Counted from the first letter of the stretch, positions 1-9,272 are shown. The stretch: 64,000 nt of DNA from Paraglaciecola sp. T6c (GCF_000014225.1 NC_008228.1:4898001-4962000); one strand, 5' to 3'. The notes: generated from the letters alone by a model not told the origin. Program-made: numbers and translations.

Positions 1-399
1 GGTGTGCTACTGACCAAGGTTGAGTTCTTAAAACAAGGGGCTGAAAAGAACTTTGCGATTGTTGATGCCGCTATGAATGATTTAATTCGCCCGGCATTAT
101 ACTCAGCTTGGCAAAGCATCATTCCACTTGATACGTCTTTGACGCGTGACAGTGCGGTTTATGATGTTGTTGGGCCCATTTGCGAGACAGGCGATTTCAT
201 TGGAAAAGAGCGTGAATTGGCGATCGATGCGGGCGATTACCTCGCGGTACGCAGCGCGGGTGCTTATGGGTTTGTCATGGCGTCCAATTACAACAGTCGC
301 TGTAAGGCCGCTGAAATCATGGTCGACAAGGACCAGGTAATGGTTGTTCGTGAACGAGAAACCCTTGAAGACTTGTGGCGTGGTGAAAGCGTACTGTAA
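1..399 (+). CDS. lysA: Diaminopimelate decarboxylase, C-terminal part (5' end outside window)
   Basis: This is the last 132 codons of LysA, the PLP enzyme that decarboxylates meso-diaminopimelate to lysine. The frame is open from base 1, so the gene starts upstream; the GTG at 4 is internal. Visible family landmarks are IVDAAMNDLIRPALY, the CETGD motif (family C-E-S/T-G-D, with the cysteine that reaches the active site of the partner subunit) and the DAGAY-like segment, here RSAGAYGFVMASNYN. dapF follows in the same direction after 186 bases, so two enzymes of the diaminopimelate/lysine branch sit together, as in many gammaproteobacteria. Identification is firm. Confidence 0.95.
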   Translation, partial: GVLLTKVEFLKQGAEKNFAIVDAAMNDLIRPALYSAWQSIIPLDTSLTRDSAVYDVVGPICETGDFIGKERELAIDAGDYLAVRSAGAYGFVMASNYNSRCKAAEIMVDKDQVMVVRERETLEDLWRGESVL

Positions 400-452
400 A
401 AGTATCGCTCCACCTATAGCGTTACCTATTGCACAATAGAATGCACTGTAAG

Positions 453-482
453 TTGCATCGTCCCTTAGCCAAGACGATGCAA
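453..482 (+). terminator. 10-bp hairpin between lysA and dapF
   Basis: TTGCATCGTC at 453-462 is perfectly repeated inverted as GACGATGCAA at 473-482, with a 10-base loop. It lies 53 bases after the lysA stop. No T tract follows, so it may be a Rho-assisted terminator, an RNA-stability hairpin or an attenuator before dapF rather than a classical intrinsic terminator. Confidence 0.45.
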
Positions 483-585
483 ACCCATAGTCAGCCGTGC
501 TTTGAAATGATATAACCATCATTATAGGTACTTGATACAAGGGCGATCGTCGTCTGATTAAGTGATTTTTACGTAAGTGGCAAAC

Positions 586-1416
586 ATGCAAGTTCAGTTT
601 TCAAAGATGCACGGTTTAGGCAATGACTTTGTCGTTATTGACAACGTAACCCAAAACGTTTTTTTCAGTAAAGAAAAGATTTCCCAGTTGGCGGATCGCA
701 ATTTCGGTATCGGCTTCGACCAATTATTGGTCGTAGAGCCTCCGTACGACCCGGAACAAGACTTTCATTATCGTATTTTTAACTCAGACGGCTCTGAGGT
801 TTCCCAGTGCGGCAACGGTGCTCGTTGTTTCGCTCGCTTTGTTAAGATGAAAGGCCTAACCAACCGCAACAAAATCGTGGTAAGCACCAAGGCTGGTCGT
901 ATCGTGTTATATCATGAGCGTGACGGGCAAATTACCGTCAACATGGGCGAGCCTATATTTGAACCGGCTAAAATCCCGTTAAAGGCCAACAAGCAAGAAA
1001 ACATTTATATCATCCGCGAGAATGACCACACCTTCTTTTGCGGCGCAGTTTCCATGGGTAACCCCCATTGTGTATTATTAGTGGATGATGTTGAAACAGC
1101 TGATGTAGAAGGCATAGGTAAAACGTTAGTTGCCCACGAACGCTTTCCTGAGGGTGCCAACATCGGCTTTATGCAGATTTTAAACAGCGGTCATATTAAA
1201 CTTCGTGTTTATGAGCGCGGCGTGGGTGAAACCCTCGCATGTGGTAGCGGCGCGTGTGCAGCCGTCGCCGTAGGGCAAATGCAGAAAAAGTTAAACAAGG
1301 AAGTCACTGTCGATTTACCAGGTGGTACCTTGAAAATTCGTTGGCAAGGGCCAGGGTCAATCTTAAAAATGACAGGGACAGCGGAACATGTCTTTGATGG
1401 AAATATCACGTTATGA
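586..1416 (+). CDS. dapF: Diaminopimelate epimerase
   Basis: DapF converts LL- to meso-diaminopimelate, the precursor of lysine and peptidoglycan, in the cytoplasm and without a cofactor. The two catalytic cysteines are visible: Cys75 in QCGNGARC and Cys219 in ACGSGACA. The N-terminal signature [15 protein letters not shown] is intact and the length (276 aa) is normal. I choose ATG 586 ([10 protein letters not shown]) because family members start there; an in-frame GTG at 577 would add three residues. No strong Shine-Dalgarno is seen. The stop overlaps the ATG of the DUF484 gene (ATGA at 1413), so translation of the two is probably coupled. Confidence 0.95.
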   Translation: MQVQFSKMHGLGNDFVVIDNVTQNVFFSKEKISQLADRNFGIGFDQLLVVEPPYDPEQDFHYRIFNSDGSEVSQCGNGARCFARFVKMKGLTNRNKIVVSTKAGRIVLYHERDGQITVNMGEPIFEPAKIPLKANKQENIYIIRENDHTFFCGAVSMGNPHCVLLVDDVETADVEGIGKTLVAHERFPEGANIGFMQILNSGHIKLRVYERGVGETLACGSGACAAVAVGQMQKKLNKEVTVDLPGGTLKIRWQGPGSILKMTGTAEHVFDGNITL

Positions 1417-2111
1417 ATGAAGCATCTGGTCAGCAAAAAAGTCCATTAGACGACACCTCTTCCTTTGCTGAACCGGATGGGTTAACTGAACAGCAGGTGG
1501 CTATCTATCTTGCCAAGCACCCTGAGTTCTTCGTTAAACACCCAGCGTTACTTGAGCAACTGCAATTGCCCCATGCCCAAAAAGGCAGTGTCTCTCTGGT
1601 CGAGCGCCAAAGTGAACAGCTACGCCAAAAAGTACGCTTACTCAATTCCAAACTGACTCAGCTGATCAGCATCGCTAAACAAAACGAAGCCATATACCGT
1701 ATTTATGCAGATCTAAACCTACGCGTATTGAAATGCTCTGACATAAGTTCAGTGCAATATGTGCTCGAAGACGTGATGCAAGAGCAGTTAAACCTTTCAT
1801 CTGTCGCTTTGAAACCTTACAAGGGTGCCTTTGCATTACCAGAAATTCAGCGCAAATTGTTTGCCGAAAAGCGCTTTAAAGACGAGGCGTTTTTCTTCGG
1901 CCGCTTGAGCGAACACGAAAAAAAGCTGTTATTTAATGACCAACAAGCTGAATCTGTTGCCTTATTGCGCTTAGGTGATAATGGCGAGCTGGGTATTTTA
2001 GCCATTGGCAGCAACGATCCTGGGCACTTTAACCCTGACATGGACACCTTGCTTATCACTCAGTTACAACAGTTTTTAAGCATTCTACTGCCTAAATTAC
2101 TGGCTTACTGA
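1413..2111 (+). CDS. DUF484 family protein (YigA-like)
   Basis: This 232-residue cytoplasmic protein belongs to the DUF484 family that sits between dapF and xerC in many gammaproteobacteria. The N-terminal part has the family pattern with [22 protein letters not shown], then a predicted coiled coil (about residues 65-95, [20 protein letters not shown]), then a GAF-like C-terminal domain ending in a hydrophobic helix. Its biochemical role is unknown. It overlaps dapF by four bases and is followed 15 bases later by xerC, so all three are likely one transcript. Confidence 0.88.
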   Translation: MNEASGQQKSPLDDTSSFAEPDGLTEQQVAIYLAKHPEFFVKHPALLEQLQLPHAQKGSVSLVERQSEQLRQKVRLLNSKLTQLISIAKQNEAIYRIYADLNLRVLKCSDISSVQYVLEDVMQEQLNLSSVALKPYKGAFALPEIQRKLFAEKRFKDEAFFFGRLSEHEKKLLFNDQQAESVALLRLGDNGELGILAIGSNDPGHFNPDMDTLLITQLQQFLSILLPKLLAY

Positions 2112-2126
2112 CATCCTGGCTGACGA

Positions 2127-3023
2127 ATGAGCGAACAGCCAAGTCTGCAACCCTTACTCGGCAAGTACTTTGATTATCTTAAGTACGAACGTAATCTGGC
2201 CGCTAAATCCATTGAAAATTATCAGCGTCAACTCGCCAGCATCTGCCAAGCCCTCACCATTACCGCATGGCCAGAGCTAACGGTCGATCATGTGCGCCAA
2301 GTGCTGAATCAGGCTCGTCGTCAAGGGTTGAGCCCACGTAGTATCGCCCTTCGACTATCTGCACTACGTGGCTATTGCGCTTATCTGGTTGAGCTCGAAG
2401 TGTTATCTAGTAACCCAGCCAAGGCGGTACAAGCGCCTAAACAAGGCAGTCCATTACCTAAACAGCTTAATGTAGATGAAATGCATCAGCTGCTAGACTT
2501 CGATGATGACTCTCTCCTTGGGGTTCGAGATAAAGCCATGCTCGAGCTGACCTACAGCTGCGGCTTACGTTTAGCTGAGCTGGCCGATTTAAACCTGAAA
2601 AGCCTACAAGACGACGGCCAATTAAGGGTCATTGGTAAAGGCAGTAAAGAGCGCATACTGCCCGTTGGTAAAACGGCGTTAAAATGCCTTGGCGAATGGT
2701 TGAAAGTGCGCGGTGTTTTAGCTGACGGTGATGAGCCGGCATTGTTTTTAAGTAAACACAGAAGGCGTATCAGTCATAGGCAAATTGCGAAACGGATGCA
2801 GTTGTGGGCCAAGCAGCAGCATTTAGATCAAGATATCAACCCACACAAATTACGCCATTCATTCGCCACCCACATTTTAGAATCAAGCGGTGATTTACGC
2901 GGAGTGCAAGAACTACTCGGCCATGCGAATTTATCCACTACGCAAGTGTATACTCATCTGAACTTTCAGCATTTGGCTAGCGTATACGATACAGCGCACC
3001 CCAGAGCCAAGCGTCGAAAATAG
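2127..3023 (+). CDS. xerC: Site-specific tyrosine recombinase XerC
   Basis: XerC works with XerD at dif to resolve chromosome dimers. All catalytic residues of a tyrosine recombinase are present: Arg148 (SCGLRLAEL), Lys171 (GKGSKER), His240 and Arg243 (HKLRHSFATH), His266 (LLGHANLSTTQ) and the nucleophile Tyr275 (QVYTHLNF). The N-terminal SAM-like core-binding domain covers about residues 8-95. Length (298 aa) matches the family. The position between DUF484 and a yigB-type HAD gene favours XerC over XerD. The gene lies in the dapF operon with a 15-base gap. Confidence 0.95.
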   Translation: MSEQPSLQPLLGKYFDYLKYERNLAAKSIENYQRQLASICQALTITAWPELTVDHVRQVLNQARRQGLSPRSIALRLSALRGYCAYLVELEVLSSNPAKAVQAPKQGSPLPKQLNVDEMHQLLDFDDDSLLGVRDKAMLELTYSCGLRLAELADLNLKSLQDDGQLRVIGKGSKERILPVGKTALKCLGEWLKVRGVLADGDEPALFLSKHRRRISHRQIAKRMQLWAKQQHLDQDINPHKLRHSFATHILESSGDLRGVQELLGHANLSTTQVYTHLNFQHLASVYDTAHPRAKRRK

Positions 3024-3070
3024 CATTTCGGCGGATCATTAATGCAAGAAAAGAGGACAGAATCGACAAC

Positions 3071-3787
3071 ATGATTTATTACCGTAATATCGGCCAAATT
3101 AAGGCCATGACGTTCGATCTCGATGACACCCTTTACGACAATTACCCTTACATCATCCGCGCTGAACACGCCTTGATTGAGTTTTTGGGTAGCTTTGCAG
3201 ATGACCCATCCCACAGCCATCCAGCCTATTGGCGTGACCATAGACGCGCCACATTAAAACAAAAGCCTGAGCTTCACAGTGACATGGGCATGTTGCGCCG
3301 AGAAGTGCTTACCAGCGGCATTCAAGCATTCGGTCACAGCGGCCATGCGCTTAAGAGCGCGGTGGATGAAGCCTTCGACTTTTTCTATTTTGAACGCAGC
3401 AATTTTCAAGTGAGTAGTGAAGTCACTGATATTTTGAGCAAGCTAGGGGAGCGCTGGCCGTTAGTCGCTATCACCAATGGCAATGTAAACTTAGAGCAAA
3501 TCGGTATCGCGGATTACTTTCAAAAGAGCTTTCATGCTAGTTTAGCGTTTCCCATGAAGCCCAACAGCGCTATGTTCGATGCAGCTAAGAAGCTGTTAAA
3601 CCTGCCCGGTGAATCCATATTGCATGTGGGGGATAACCTAGAAAAGGACGTTTTAGGTGCCAAGAAAGCCGGATTCATGTGTGCCTGGTATGCAGATAAT
3701 CGCCCGATGTCACTTAATAGCGAAGACGTTACCGTGTTACCGGATATTCAACTGCAACATTTAAGCGAGCTGTGCGATATAAACTAA
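3071..3787 (+). CDS. yigB: HAD-superfamily phosphatase, YigB type
   Basis: This is a cytoplasmic haloacid-dehalogenase-fold hydrolase. Motif I is FDLDDTLYDN with the nucleophile Asp16 and acid/base Asp18; motif II is the ITNGN segment; motif IV is HVGDNLEKDVLGAKKAGF. E. coli YigB, encoded at the same place after xerC, dephosphorylates FMN (5-amino-6-(5-phospho-D-ribitylamino)uracil and FMN phosphatase activity), so a riboflavin-pathway phosphatase role is plausible, inferred from synteny. It starts 47 bases after xerC and ends the operon at the terminator near 3840. Confidence 0.88.
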   Translation: MIYYRNIGQIKAMTFDLDDTLYDNYPYIIRAEHALIEFLGSFADDPSHSHPAYWRDHRRATLKQKPELHSDMGMLRREVLTSGIQAFGHSGHALKSAVDEAFDFFYFERSNFQVSSEVTDILSKLGERWPLVAITNGNVNLEQIGIADYFQKSFHASLAFPMKPNSAMFDAAKKLLNLPGESILHVGDNLEKDVLGAKKAGFMCAWYADNRPMSLNSEDVTVLPDIQLQHLSELCDIN

Positions 3788-3837
3788 GCTGTGCCATTTA
3801 AACTAAGCTCTGCGTCAACACAATACTCGCTCGATAA

Positions 3838-3870
3838 CGGCAACGCCTCATCAGGCGAGTTGCCGATTAA
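3838..3870. terminator. Bidirectional terminator between yigB and cysE
   Basis: CGGCAACGCCT at 3838-3848 pairs with AGGCGAGTTGCCG at 3853-3865 (two-base bulge, four-base loop). ATTAATCTTTTAG follows on the plus strand. It sits exactly between two converging genes, so it probably ends both transcripts. Confidence 0.7.
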
Positions 3871-3883
3871 TCTTTTAGCTAAA

Positions 3884-4663
3884 TTAATCTTCTAAAACGT
3901 TCTGGCGCATAGTTTGACAGGGGTTTTGGCAACTTGGCTTGCCCACAATTTTAGCTGGCACACCCGCAACCGTAACGTGTGATGGCACATCCGCTAATAC
4001 CACACTACCAGCGCCGACCTTAGCACCTGGGCCAATTTCAATATTACCTAATATTTTGGCACCCGCGCCTATCATCACCCCATGGCGCACTTTAGGATGC
4101 CTGTCGCCAACTTCATTCCCTGTACCGCCAAGGGTCACAGATTGCATAATCGATACGTTATCTTCAATCACCGCCGTTTCACCGACAACGATACCCGTGG
4201 CATGATCAAACATCACGCCTTGGCCTATATATGCCGCAGGATGAATATCCACTGACAACACTTCAGAGCTGCGGCTTTGAATAAACAACGCCAATTCATG
4301 GCGGCCCATTAACCACAACATATGCGCAAAACGATGCACCTGAATGGCATGAAACCCTTTAAAGTAAAGCAGCACGGTTAAATACGATTTCACCGCAGGG
4401 TCGCGCTCAAAGGTTGCTTCAATATCAAACACAGTCGCCTCTACTAACAAGGGCTGGTCGCGATAAGCTTGGTCAAGCATGGTGCGTAAAGCCTTAGCCG
4501 ACATCACTTTGTCGGATAACTTATTGGACAAAATAAAGCTCAGCGCACCTGCAAAGTCATCTTGCTTTAAAATGCATTCATCTACATAAGTGGCAAGCAA
4601 GGGTTCTTTTTCAGTCATCACCTGTGCTTCATTACGAAGCGTTTGCCAAAAATTATTGTCCAC
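3884..4663 (-). CDS. cysE: Serine O-acetyltransferase
   Basis: CysE transfers acetyl from acetyl-CoA to L-serine, the first step of cysteine synthesis. The N-terminal helical domain (about residues 1-135) is followed by a left-handed beta-helix of hexapeptide repeats. Visible landmarks include DIHPAAYIGQGVMFDHATG with two His of the active site, VGETAVI, TLGGTGN and GAGAKILGNIEIGPGAKVG. Length is 259 aa, slightly shorter than the E. coli enzyme (273). It is inverted relative to its neighbours and splits the usual yigB-uvrD adjacency. It reads from its own promoter in the 148-base region shared with uvrD. Confidence 0.93.
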   Translation of the reverse strand: MDNNFWQTLRNEAQVMTEKEPLLATYVDECILKQDDFAGALSFILSNKLSDKVMSAKALRTMLDQAYRDQPLLVEATVFDIEATFERDPAVKSYLTVLLYFKGFHAIQVHRFAHMLWLMGRHELALFIQSRSSEVLSVDIHPAAYIGQGVMFDHATGIVVGETAVIEDNVSIMQSVTLGGTGNEVGDRHPKVRHGVMIGAGAKILGNIEIGPGAKVGAGSVVLADVPSHVTVAGVPAKIVGKPSCQNPCQTMRQNVLED

Positions 4664-4747
4664 GAGTATCCACCTTATGTCTGCATCAGTCGGCAGTGTA
4701 ATCAGTTGTTATTTTAAAGCCTAATAATGACTAAGAACAAATTCATT

Positions 4748-4780
4748 AATTGTATAAAAACACAGTATAACTGTTATAAT
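4748..4780 (+). promoter_or_regulatory. uvrD promoter with LexA (SOS) box
   Basis: At 4748-4767 the sequence fits the LexA pattern CTGT-N8-ACAG with one change (TTGT, eight A/T-rich bases, ACAG). A perfect TATAAT -10 hexamer follows at 4775-4780, about 32 bases before the uvrD ATG. E. coli uvrD is LexA-controlled, and a box overlapping the -35 region would act as a repressor site. The box is inferred from sequence only. Confidence 0.6.
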
Positions 4781-4811
4781 GCGTTCATAATTCTACAGCA
4801 TTTTTTCCCCC

Positions 4812-6986
4812 ATGGATGTATCTCGACTCTTAGAACAACTCAATGATAAACAACGTGATGCAGTAGCCTCGCCTGCTGCTGACATGCTTATTCTGGCCGG
4901 CGCTGGCAGCGGTAAGACCCGAGTGTTGGTGCATCGCATTGCTTGGTTAATGGAAGTAGAAGGCATTGCCCCTTGGGGTATTCTCGCCGTTACTTTTACC
5001 AACAAGGCCGCTCGCGAAATGCGCGGGCGTATCGAAGAGTTGCAAGGCAGTGCACTAAGCAATATGTGGATAGGCACCTTTCACGGTATCGCTCACAGAC
5101 TATTGCGCACCCATTACGCTGAAGCTAAGTTACCCGAAAACTTCCAAATACTCGATTCAGACGACCAATATCGCCTAGTGCGCCGTGTCATCAAGAGTAT
5201 GAACCTAGATGAAAAGCAATGGGCGCCGAAACACGTTCAGTGGTACATCAATGGCAATAAAGACGAAGGCTTAAGACCTGAGCACATAGATACTCACGGT
5301 GACTATAATCAGAAAAAGTTATGTGAAATTTATCAGGTTTACCAGCAAACCTGCGAACGGGCTGGCCTGGTAGATTTCGCCGAGTTATTACTACGCGCCC
5401 ATCAACTATGGGTAGAAAATCCTGAGCTACTTAAACATTATCAAACCCGCTTTCGCGCAGTGCTTGTGGACGAGTTTCAAGACACTAACAACATCCAATA
5501 CGCTTGGCTGCGCCTATTAGCCGCACCTACCAACAATATGATTATTGTTGGCGATGACGACCAATCAATTTACGGTTGGCGCGGGGCAAATGTGCAGAAT
5601 ATTCAACACTTCTTGCGTGATTACCCTCAAGCAAAAACCATACGCTTAGAGCAGAACTATCGCTCCACGGGCAATATATTAAAAGCGGCCAATGCCGTCA
5701 TCGATAATAACCAAGGCCGTTTAGGCAAAGAGTTATGGACCGACGGTGTAGACGGCGAACCTATTTCTTTGTATGCCGGTTTTAACGAGTTAGATGAAGC
5801 ACGCTTTGCGGTATCGCGCATAAAAGACTGGCAGACCCAAGGTTATGCCCTCAGCGATTGCGCTATTTTGTATCGCAACAACGCCCAATCACGCGTACTT
5901 GAAGAAGCGTTATTGCAAGAGTCTGTGGCCTATCGCATATACGGTGGCTTGCGATTTTTCGAGCGTCAGGAAATCCGTGATGCTTTAGGTTATCTGCGTA
6001 TTATCAACCAACAAATTGACGATGCCGCATTTGAGCGCGTCGTGAATACCCCTACGCGTGGCATTGGTGATAAAACCTTGTCCCAGGTGCGTGAGCAAGC
6101 CAAAGAGCATGACTTGTCTATGTGGCAAGCAAGCTTACAGCTACTGCGTGAAAAACGCTTGTCAGGCCGTGCGGCCAATGCGCTACAAGCCTTTGTGGAT
6201 TTAGTCTTAAAACTGCAAAAAGACACCACGGATTTACCCTTAGAGCAACACGCTGATCACGTCATCAAAAATTCTGGTTTGTACGCCATGTACAAAGCAG
6301 AGAAAGGCGAAAAAGCCCAAGCACGTATCGAAAACTTAGAAGAGCTCGTTACCGCGTGTAAGCAATTTGCGCCCCCTGAAGAAGCTGAAAACATGAGCCC
6401 CATGTCAGCGTTTCTTGCCCATGCTTCGCTTGAAGCTGGTGACGCCCAGGCCGATAAGCATCAAGACGCCGTGCAGATGATGACCATACACACAGCCAAA
6501 GGGCTAGAATTCCCTATGGTATTGTTAGTGGGTGTGGAAGAGGGCATGTTCCCCAGCCAAATGAGCAATGACGAACCCGGCAAAATAGAGGAAGAGCGCC
6601 GCCTTTGCTACGTGGGCATGACTCGCGCAATGCAAAAACTCTATCTCACCTACGCTGAAAGTCGTCGTGTTTATGGCCAAGACAAATACCATACGCCATC
6701 TCGCTTTATCAAAGAAATACCCACAGAATTTATTGAAGAAGTTCGCCTTCGCACCAAAGCGACAGTGTCACGTCCGATGCAGAGTCGCTTTCAGTCTTCT
6801 GCAAGTCATACCGCGTTTGACTCTACGGGCTTTAAACTCGGGGAGCGAGTGACTCATCGTAAATTCGGGGAAGGCACTGTACTTAACTACGAAGGCAGTG
6901 GCGAGCACGCCAGAGTGCAGGTGAATTTTGATAATGTTGGCAGTAAATGGTTAGTGCTGTCATTTGCAAAACTAGATAAAATTTAA
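4812..6986 (+). CDS. uvrD: DNA helicase II (UvrD)
   Basis: UvrD is the 3'-5' SF1A helicase of nucleotide-excision and mismatch repair. The start MDVSRLLEQLNDKQRDAV nearly copies E. coli UvrD, and the length (724 vs 720 aa) agrees. All helicase motifs are seen: Walker A LAGAGSGKT (about residue 29), motif II VDEFQDT, motif III GDDDQSIYGWRGA, motif IV EQNYRSTGNIL, motif V HTAKGLEF and motif VI YVGMTRA. The C-terminus keeps the Tudor-like tail (GERVTHRKFGEGTVLNYEG) that binds RNA polymerase in E. coli. There is no obvious Shine-Dalgarno before the ATG. The likely SOS box upstream fits its repair role. Confidence 0.97.
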   Translation: MDVSRLLEQLNDKQRDAVASPAADMLILAGAGSGKTRVLVHRIAWLMEVEGIAPWGILAVTFTNKAAREMRGRIEELQGSALSNMWIGTFHGIAHRLLRTHYAEAKLPENFQILDSDDQYRLVRRVIKSMNLDEKQWAPKHVQWYINGNKDEGLRPEHIDTHGDYNQKKLCEIYQVYQQTCERAGLVDFAELLLRAHQLWVENPELLKHYQTRFRAVLVDEFQDTNNIQYAWLRLLAAPTNNMIIVGDDDQSIYGWRGANVQNIQHFLRDYPQAKTIRLEQNYRSTGNILKAANAVIDNNQGRLGKELWTDGVDGEPISLYAGFNELDEARFAVSRIKDWQTQGYALSDCAILYRNNAQSRVLEEALLQESVAYRIYGGLRFFERQEIRDALGYLRIINQQIDDAAFERVVNTPTRGIGDKTLSQVREQAKEHDLSMWQASLQLLREKRLSGRAANALQAFVDLVLKLQKDTTDLPLEQHADHVIKNSGLYAMYKAEKGEKAQARIENLEELVTACKQFAPPEEAENMSPMSAFLAHASLEAGDAQADKHQDAVQMMTIHTAKGLEFPMVLLVGVEEGMFPSQMSNDEPGKIEEERRLCYVGMTRAMQKLYLTYAESRRVYGQDKYHTPSRFIKEIPTEFIEEVRLRTKATVSRPMQSRFQSSASHTAFDSTGFKLGERVTHRKFGEGTVLNYEGSGEHARVQVNFDNVGSKWLVLSFAKLDKI

Positions 6987-7075
6987 CGCCTTAAGTTTAC
7001 CCTTTCTGCGAGGTGCTATAAGGTAGCGATACATTTAAGTGCTCCTTAGTATCAGCGGAAAGGTAAAATGGCTTT

Positions 7076-8332
7076 ATGCGCCCAAAAGTCTTGATAATTG
7101 ACGATAACGAACAAAGCGTAGACGTCATTGCCAGCTTGATACTCAAAGCACAGTTAACCCCAGTTAAAGCGACTAGCCTGACTGCGGCGCAACATATATT
7201 CTCGCACTCAGCACCTGAAGATTTTTTATGTGCCATCGTTGATTATCGCCTGCCAGACGCCCCCATCGGTCAAGCGATTGACTTCACCCTAGCCTCATTT
7301 TTACCGACCATAGTGACCACCGAATTCTTAGATCCAGAAACCAGAGCCGGTATCCTGAATAAAAACGTCATTGACTACATTCTGAAAGAAAACGAGCAGG
7401 TCTATGAGTATTTAAGCGTGTTGCTCAGCCGTTTGCACAAGAATAAGAGTGAAGGTGTATTAGTTGTCGATAACGCAAGAGTCAGCCGTCAGCGCAGCAT
7501 TTCGCTGTTACAGCGCCACAACTTTATGACTCATGAGGCCACCACCGGCCAACAAGGTCTTGAGGCGCTCACTCGCTACAGCCATATAAAGTTAGTGATT
7601 GTTGCTAATAAGTTGCCTGACATGACCGGCATTGCACTGCTCAATGAAATTCGTAAGCGCGCCTCAAAAGACGATATCGCGGTAATAGGCTTGTCAGATC
7701 ACAGTGACACCGGGGTTTCAGCTCGGTTTATTAAAAGCGGAGCCAACGATTATCTTGCCCAGCCCTATGGCCAAGAAGAATTCTTATGCCGGATCATGCA
7801 AAACATCGAATATATCGAAAACATCGAACTGATACGTAGGGCTGCCAATTCTGATTTTCTCACTGGCTTACCGAATCGGCGACACTTCTTCGAACGGGCC
7901 GCAGCGGCGACCCAGCTGGTACCGAAATGCCAAACTTTGGCACTCATTGACATCGACCTATTCAAATCAGTGAACGATACCTATGGCCATGATTGCGGTG
8001 ATTACACCTTACGAGAAATCGCCAAACTGGTTTCATCAACATTTGCGCCGCACATTCCTGCACGCTTTGGCGGCGAAGAGTTTTGTGTGTTTTTACCAAA
8101 TGTTGATCTGCCCAGCGCTGTACAACTCTTCGAATCGTTTCGTGAGGCATTAGCCCAGCTCACCTTCAAATTTGAAGGCAAAACGTTTCACTGCACTGTG
8201 AGTATTGGGCTAACAGCCATCGCTACAGGTGGGGTTAATAGTATGCTGCGAAAAGCCGATGAATACCTCTACCAAGCCAAGGCTGGCGGTCGCAATCAAG
8301 TGGTACACGACCCCGTAGAAGAAGTAGTTTAA
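7076..8332 (+). CDS. Diguanylate cyclase with two receiver domains (REC-REC-GGDEF)
   Basis: This 418-residue cytoplasmic protein should make c-di-GMP under phosphorelay control. Receiver 1 (about 1-125) has the acidic pair in IIDDNEQ and phospho-acceptor Asp56 in VDYRLPD, with a Lys in YILKENEQ. Receiver 2 (about 132-245) looks degenerate: the residue where Asp is expected is Ala177 (VIVANKLPD) and the conserved Lys is Gln (LAQPYG). The GGDEF domain follows, with DFLTGLPNRR, DIDLFKSVNDTYGHDCGD and an active-type GGEEF at 332-336. No RxxD inhibitory site is apparent just before GGEEF. It is alone on its transcript, 89 bases after uvrD, and no histidine kinase is adjacent. Confidence 0.9.
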   Translation: MRPKVLIIDDNEQSVDVIASLILKAQLTPVKATSLTAAQHIFSHSAPEDFLCAIVDYRLPDAPIGQAIDFTLASFLPTIVTTEFLDPETRAGILNKNVIDYILKENEQVYEYLSVLLSRLHKNKSEGVLVVDNARVSRQRSISLLQRHNFMTHEATTGQQGLEALTRYSHIKLVIVANKLPDMTGIALLNEIRKRASKDDIAVIGLSDHSDTGVSARFIKSGANDYLAQPYGQEEFLCRIMQNIEYIENIELIRRAANSDFLTGLPNRRHFFERAAAATQLVPKCQTLALIDIDLFKSVNDTYGHDCGDYTLREIAKLVSSTFAPHIPARFGGEEFCVFLPNVDLPSAVQLFESFREALAQLTFKFEGKTFHCTVSIGLTAIATGGVNSMLRKADEYLYQAKAGGRNQVVHDPVEEVV

Positions 8333-8369
8333 CTTTCCGCTAAGTGGTTAATCATTTATTGGCATTGGT
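8331..8369 (+). repeat. Short near-copy of the 38670-38708 sequence, overlapping the rarD 3' end
   Basis: These 39 bases match 38670-38708 at 33 positions with no gap; the shared core is AGTGGTTAAT and TGG-ATTGGT. The last 18 bases encode the final residues and stop of RarD. The match between two unrelated loci suggests the tail of an interspersed repeat family (inference). Confidence 0.5.
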
Positions 8370-9272
8370 GTTAGGCTGCTTTAACGCTTTTCTGACCTTA
8401 CGATACTGGCGCAGTGAATCATAACTAAACAAACCCAGTGCCAACCAAACAAAAGCAAACATCACTATTTTGTTGTCATCTAACGGCTCACCGTAGACCA
8501 CCGCCGCCAATACAAACATCAAACTTGGGCCAATATATTGAAAAAAGCCTAATGTCGAAAACATGATGCGTTTAGCCGCTGCGGTAAAACATAATAAAGG
8601 CGCTGTGGTCACGATACCGGCGCAAATCAGGGTAATGTTGAGTGCCATGTCATTGGTCACCATGTTGCTGTATTCACCGGCGAACCAAATCCAATACGCA
8701 ATCGCAGGAAGCAGTAAAAATACACTTTCAATAAGCAAGCCTGGCAATGAATCCACCGCGACCTGTTTGCGCAATAAACCATAAATACCAAATGTGCCAG
8801 CGAGTGCAAGAGCCACCCAAGGTAACTGGCCGTAACCGATGATAAAATACACCACACCTGAGAGCGCTAATCCAACCGCGACTTTTTGCAAACGGCGCAA
8901 GCGTTCGCCCAAAAACAAGCGACCAAGAAACACGTTCAACAATGGGTTGATGTAATAGCCTAAACTGGCATCAAGCAGGTGGTTATTGTTAATCGCCCAG
9001 ATAAAGATAAACCAGTTGGCGGCCAGTAATACCCCTGAAATTAAGAGGACCTGCATCACCTTAGGGTTAAGGATCGCCTGCTTGACTTTGTCCGCTTTGC
9101 CGGTAACGACTACAAGCAACGTGAGTACAATCACCGACCAGATAATGCGATGCATCAATATTTCCATCGCTGGCACTTGGCCTAGCAACTTGAAATACAT
9201 TGGGGCAATTCCCCACATGGTATATGCCGCTATCGCAAATAAGACGCCCGATTTCACCGCTTTATCATTCAT
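8352..9272 (-). CDS. rarD: RarD-type EamA/DMT-superfamily permease
   Basis: This is an inner-membrane protein of the drug/metabolite transporter superfamily with about ten transmembrane helices. The start KSGVLFAIAAYTMWGIAPMY and the segment ASLGYYINPLLNVFLGRLFLGERL are typical of the RarD subgroup. Its substrate is not known; E. coli RarD was once linked to chloramphenicol sensitivity. Length (306 aa) fits. AAGGGG lies nine bases before the ATG. It converges on the preceding cyclase gene with only 19 bases between stops, and its last codons overlap the repeat-like sequence at 8331-8369. Confidence 0.9.
   Translation of the reverse strand: MNDKAVKSGVLFAIAAYTMWGIAPMYFKLLGQVPAMEILMHRIIWSVIVLTLLVVVTGKADKVKQAILNPKVMQVLLISGVLLAANWFIFIWAINNNHLLDASLGYYINPLLNVFLGRLFLGERLRRLQKVAVGLALSGVVYFIIGYGQLPWVALALAGTFGIYGLLRKQVAVDSLPGLLIESVFLLLPAIAYWIWFAGEYSNMVTNDMALNITLICAGIVTTAPLLCFTAAAKRIMFSTLGFFQYIGPSLMFVLAAVVYGEPLDDNKIVMFAFVWLALGLFSYDSLRQYRKVRKALKQPNTNANK

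Noticed and set aside
103-591. Long minus-strand frame opposite lysA and the gap before dapF
   Set aside because: It covers the lysA C-terminus on the other strand, has no family motif and no ribosome-binding site; it mirrors lysA codon use.
3779-3812. Direct repeat AACTAAGCT around the yigB stop
   Set aside because: Only 10-12 bases, two copies, with no structure or function visible.
4793-5077. Minus-strand frame over the uvrD start
   Set aside because: It is the complement of the highly conserved uvrD N-terminus; no independent support.
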